Assembly: GCA_035542775.1 (NCBI GenBank) | Contig: DATKKX010000430.1 | Span: 1 to 13,935, forward strand | Length of the DNA stretch: 13,935 nt | Reading direction: 5' to 3' | Origin: DATKKX01 sp035542775 | Lineage (GTDB): Bacteria > Planctomycetota > Phycisphaerae > UBA1845 > UTPLA1 | Shown here: positions 13,741 to 13,935 of the stretch, in pieces | Layout: each line of letters opens with the position of its first letter | How positions within the stretch are numbered: the first letter of the stretch is position 1 | Notes under the pieces: model-generated | Told to the model about the DNA's origin: nothing | Database searches by the model: none | The model's input: the letters and a program-made list of their open reading frames with translations, nothing else | Position numbers and translations under genes: made by a program

Positions 13741-13935
13741 ATGAGACGGCTGATATTCCTGGCGGTGGTCTTGGCGGCGACGCAGCTCGCAGGCGCGGGC
13801 CCGATGCAGATTACGGAATGGATGTACCAGGGGGCGAACGGGGAGTTCGTCGAGTTCACCAACACAGGCTCGACACCGGTGGACATGACCGGCTGGAGCT
13901 ACGATGACGACAGCGCGGTCCCCGGCACGATCAGC
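13741..13935 (+). CDS. Secreted lamin-tail (LTD) domain protein, 3' end cut by the window edge
   Basis: Sixty-five codons are present. ATG 13741 follows a strong ribosome site (GGGAGGTAAG). The N-terminus MRRLIFLAVVLAATQLAGAG is a signal peptide. The mature part opens with MQITEWMYQGANGEFVEFTN, then TGSTPVDMTGWSYDDDS, the pattern of a lamin-tail beta-sandwich domain as found in exported bacterial proteins. Such domains are often joined to extracellular hydrolases or to sorting signals; what follows here is outside the window. It is divergent from the response regulator and shares its upstream region, including the Pho-box-like site, so it may be an extracellular member of the same regulon. 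Confidence 0.85.
   Translation, partial: MRRLIFLAVVLAATQLAGAGPMQITEWMYQGANGEFVEFTNTGSTPVDMTGWSYDDDSAVPGTIS

Noticed and set aside
13335..13886. Minus-strand open frame of 183 codons upstream of the response regulator
   Set aside because: It lies antisense to the lamin-tail protein gene and covers the control region; its translation has no recognisable domain.
1..13935. CRISPR arrays, insertion sequences, tRNA or rRNA genes
   Set aside because: No regularly spaced repeats, transposase motifs, terminal repeats or RNA gene signatures were seen.

Overview
This 13.9 kb, GC-rich window most likely comes from a planctomycete, probably Phycisphaerae-like. The lineage evidence is a prepilin-like protein with an FTLIELLVVIAII leader and an exact C-terminal H-X9-DG motif, next to secreted proteins of the kind common in that phylum (a repetitive secreted protein at the left edge, a lamin-tail-type protein at the right edge). 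This placement is inferred from protein style; there is no rRNA or marker gene here.

Layout, left to right. (1) 1-1696, minus strand: the prepilin-like gene followed by a secreted protein cut by the left edge. (2) 1953-3662, plus: a PafA-type alkaline phosphatase with a Thr nucleophile. (3) 3892-about 4446, minus: an iron-sulphur protein with one altered cluster motif. (4) 4641-6128, plus: a two-domain PPK2 (polyphosphate:AMP phosphotransferase), followed by a frameshifted, 5'-truncated remnant of a second PPK2. (5) 12056-6665, minus: a three-gene operon of polyphosphate kinase PPK1, a CHAD-HD fusion protein, and an Ppx/GppA phosphatase with its own HD domain. (6) 13333-12629, minus: an OmpR/PhoB-type response regulator ending in a hairpin. 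(7) From 13741, plus: a secreted lamin-tail protein cut by the right edge.

The centre is a phosphate and polyphosphate locus. PafA would release phosphate outside the cytoplasm. PPK1 would store it as polyphosphate, Ppx would break it down, Pap would move it to AMP, and the CHAD protein would bind the polymer. The most interesting non-coding signal is an 18-bp direct repeat (7-bp half-site, 4-bp spacer, 7-bp half-site; sense consensus nGTTAAGnnnnnnyTAAr) upstream of the phosphatase, of ppk1 and of the response regulator, in the same orientation relative to all three genes. It has the geometry of a Pho box, and its half-site resembles TGTTAA, the complement of the Bacillus PhoP repeat TTAACA. 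I infer that the window carries a Pho-type regulator together with its own target sites.
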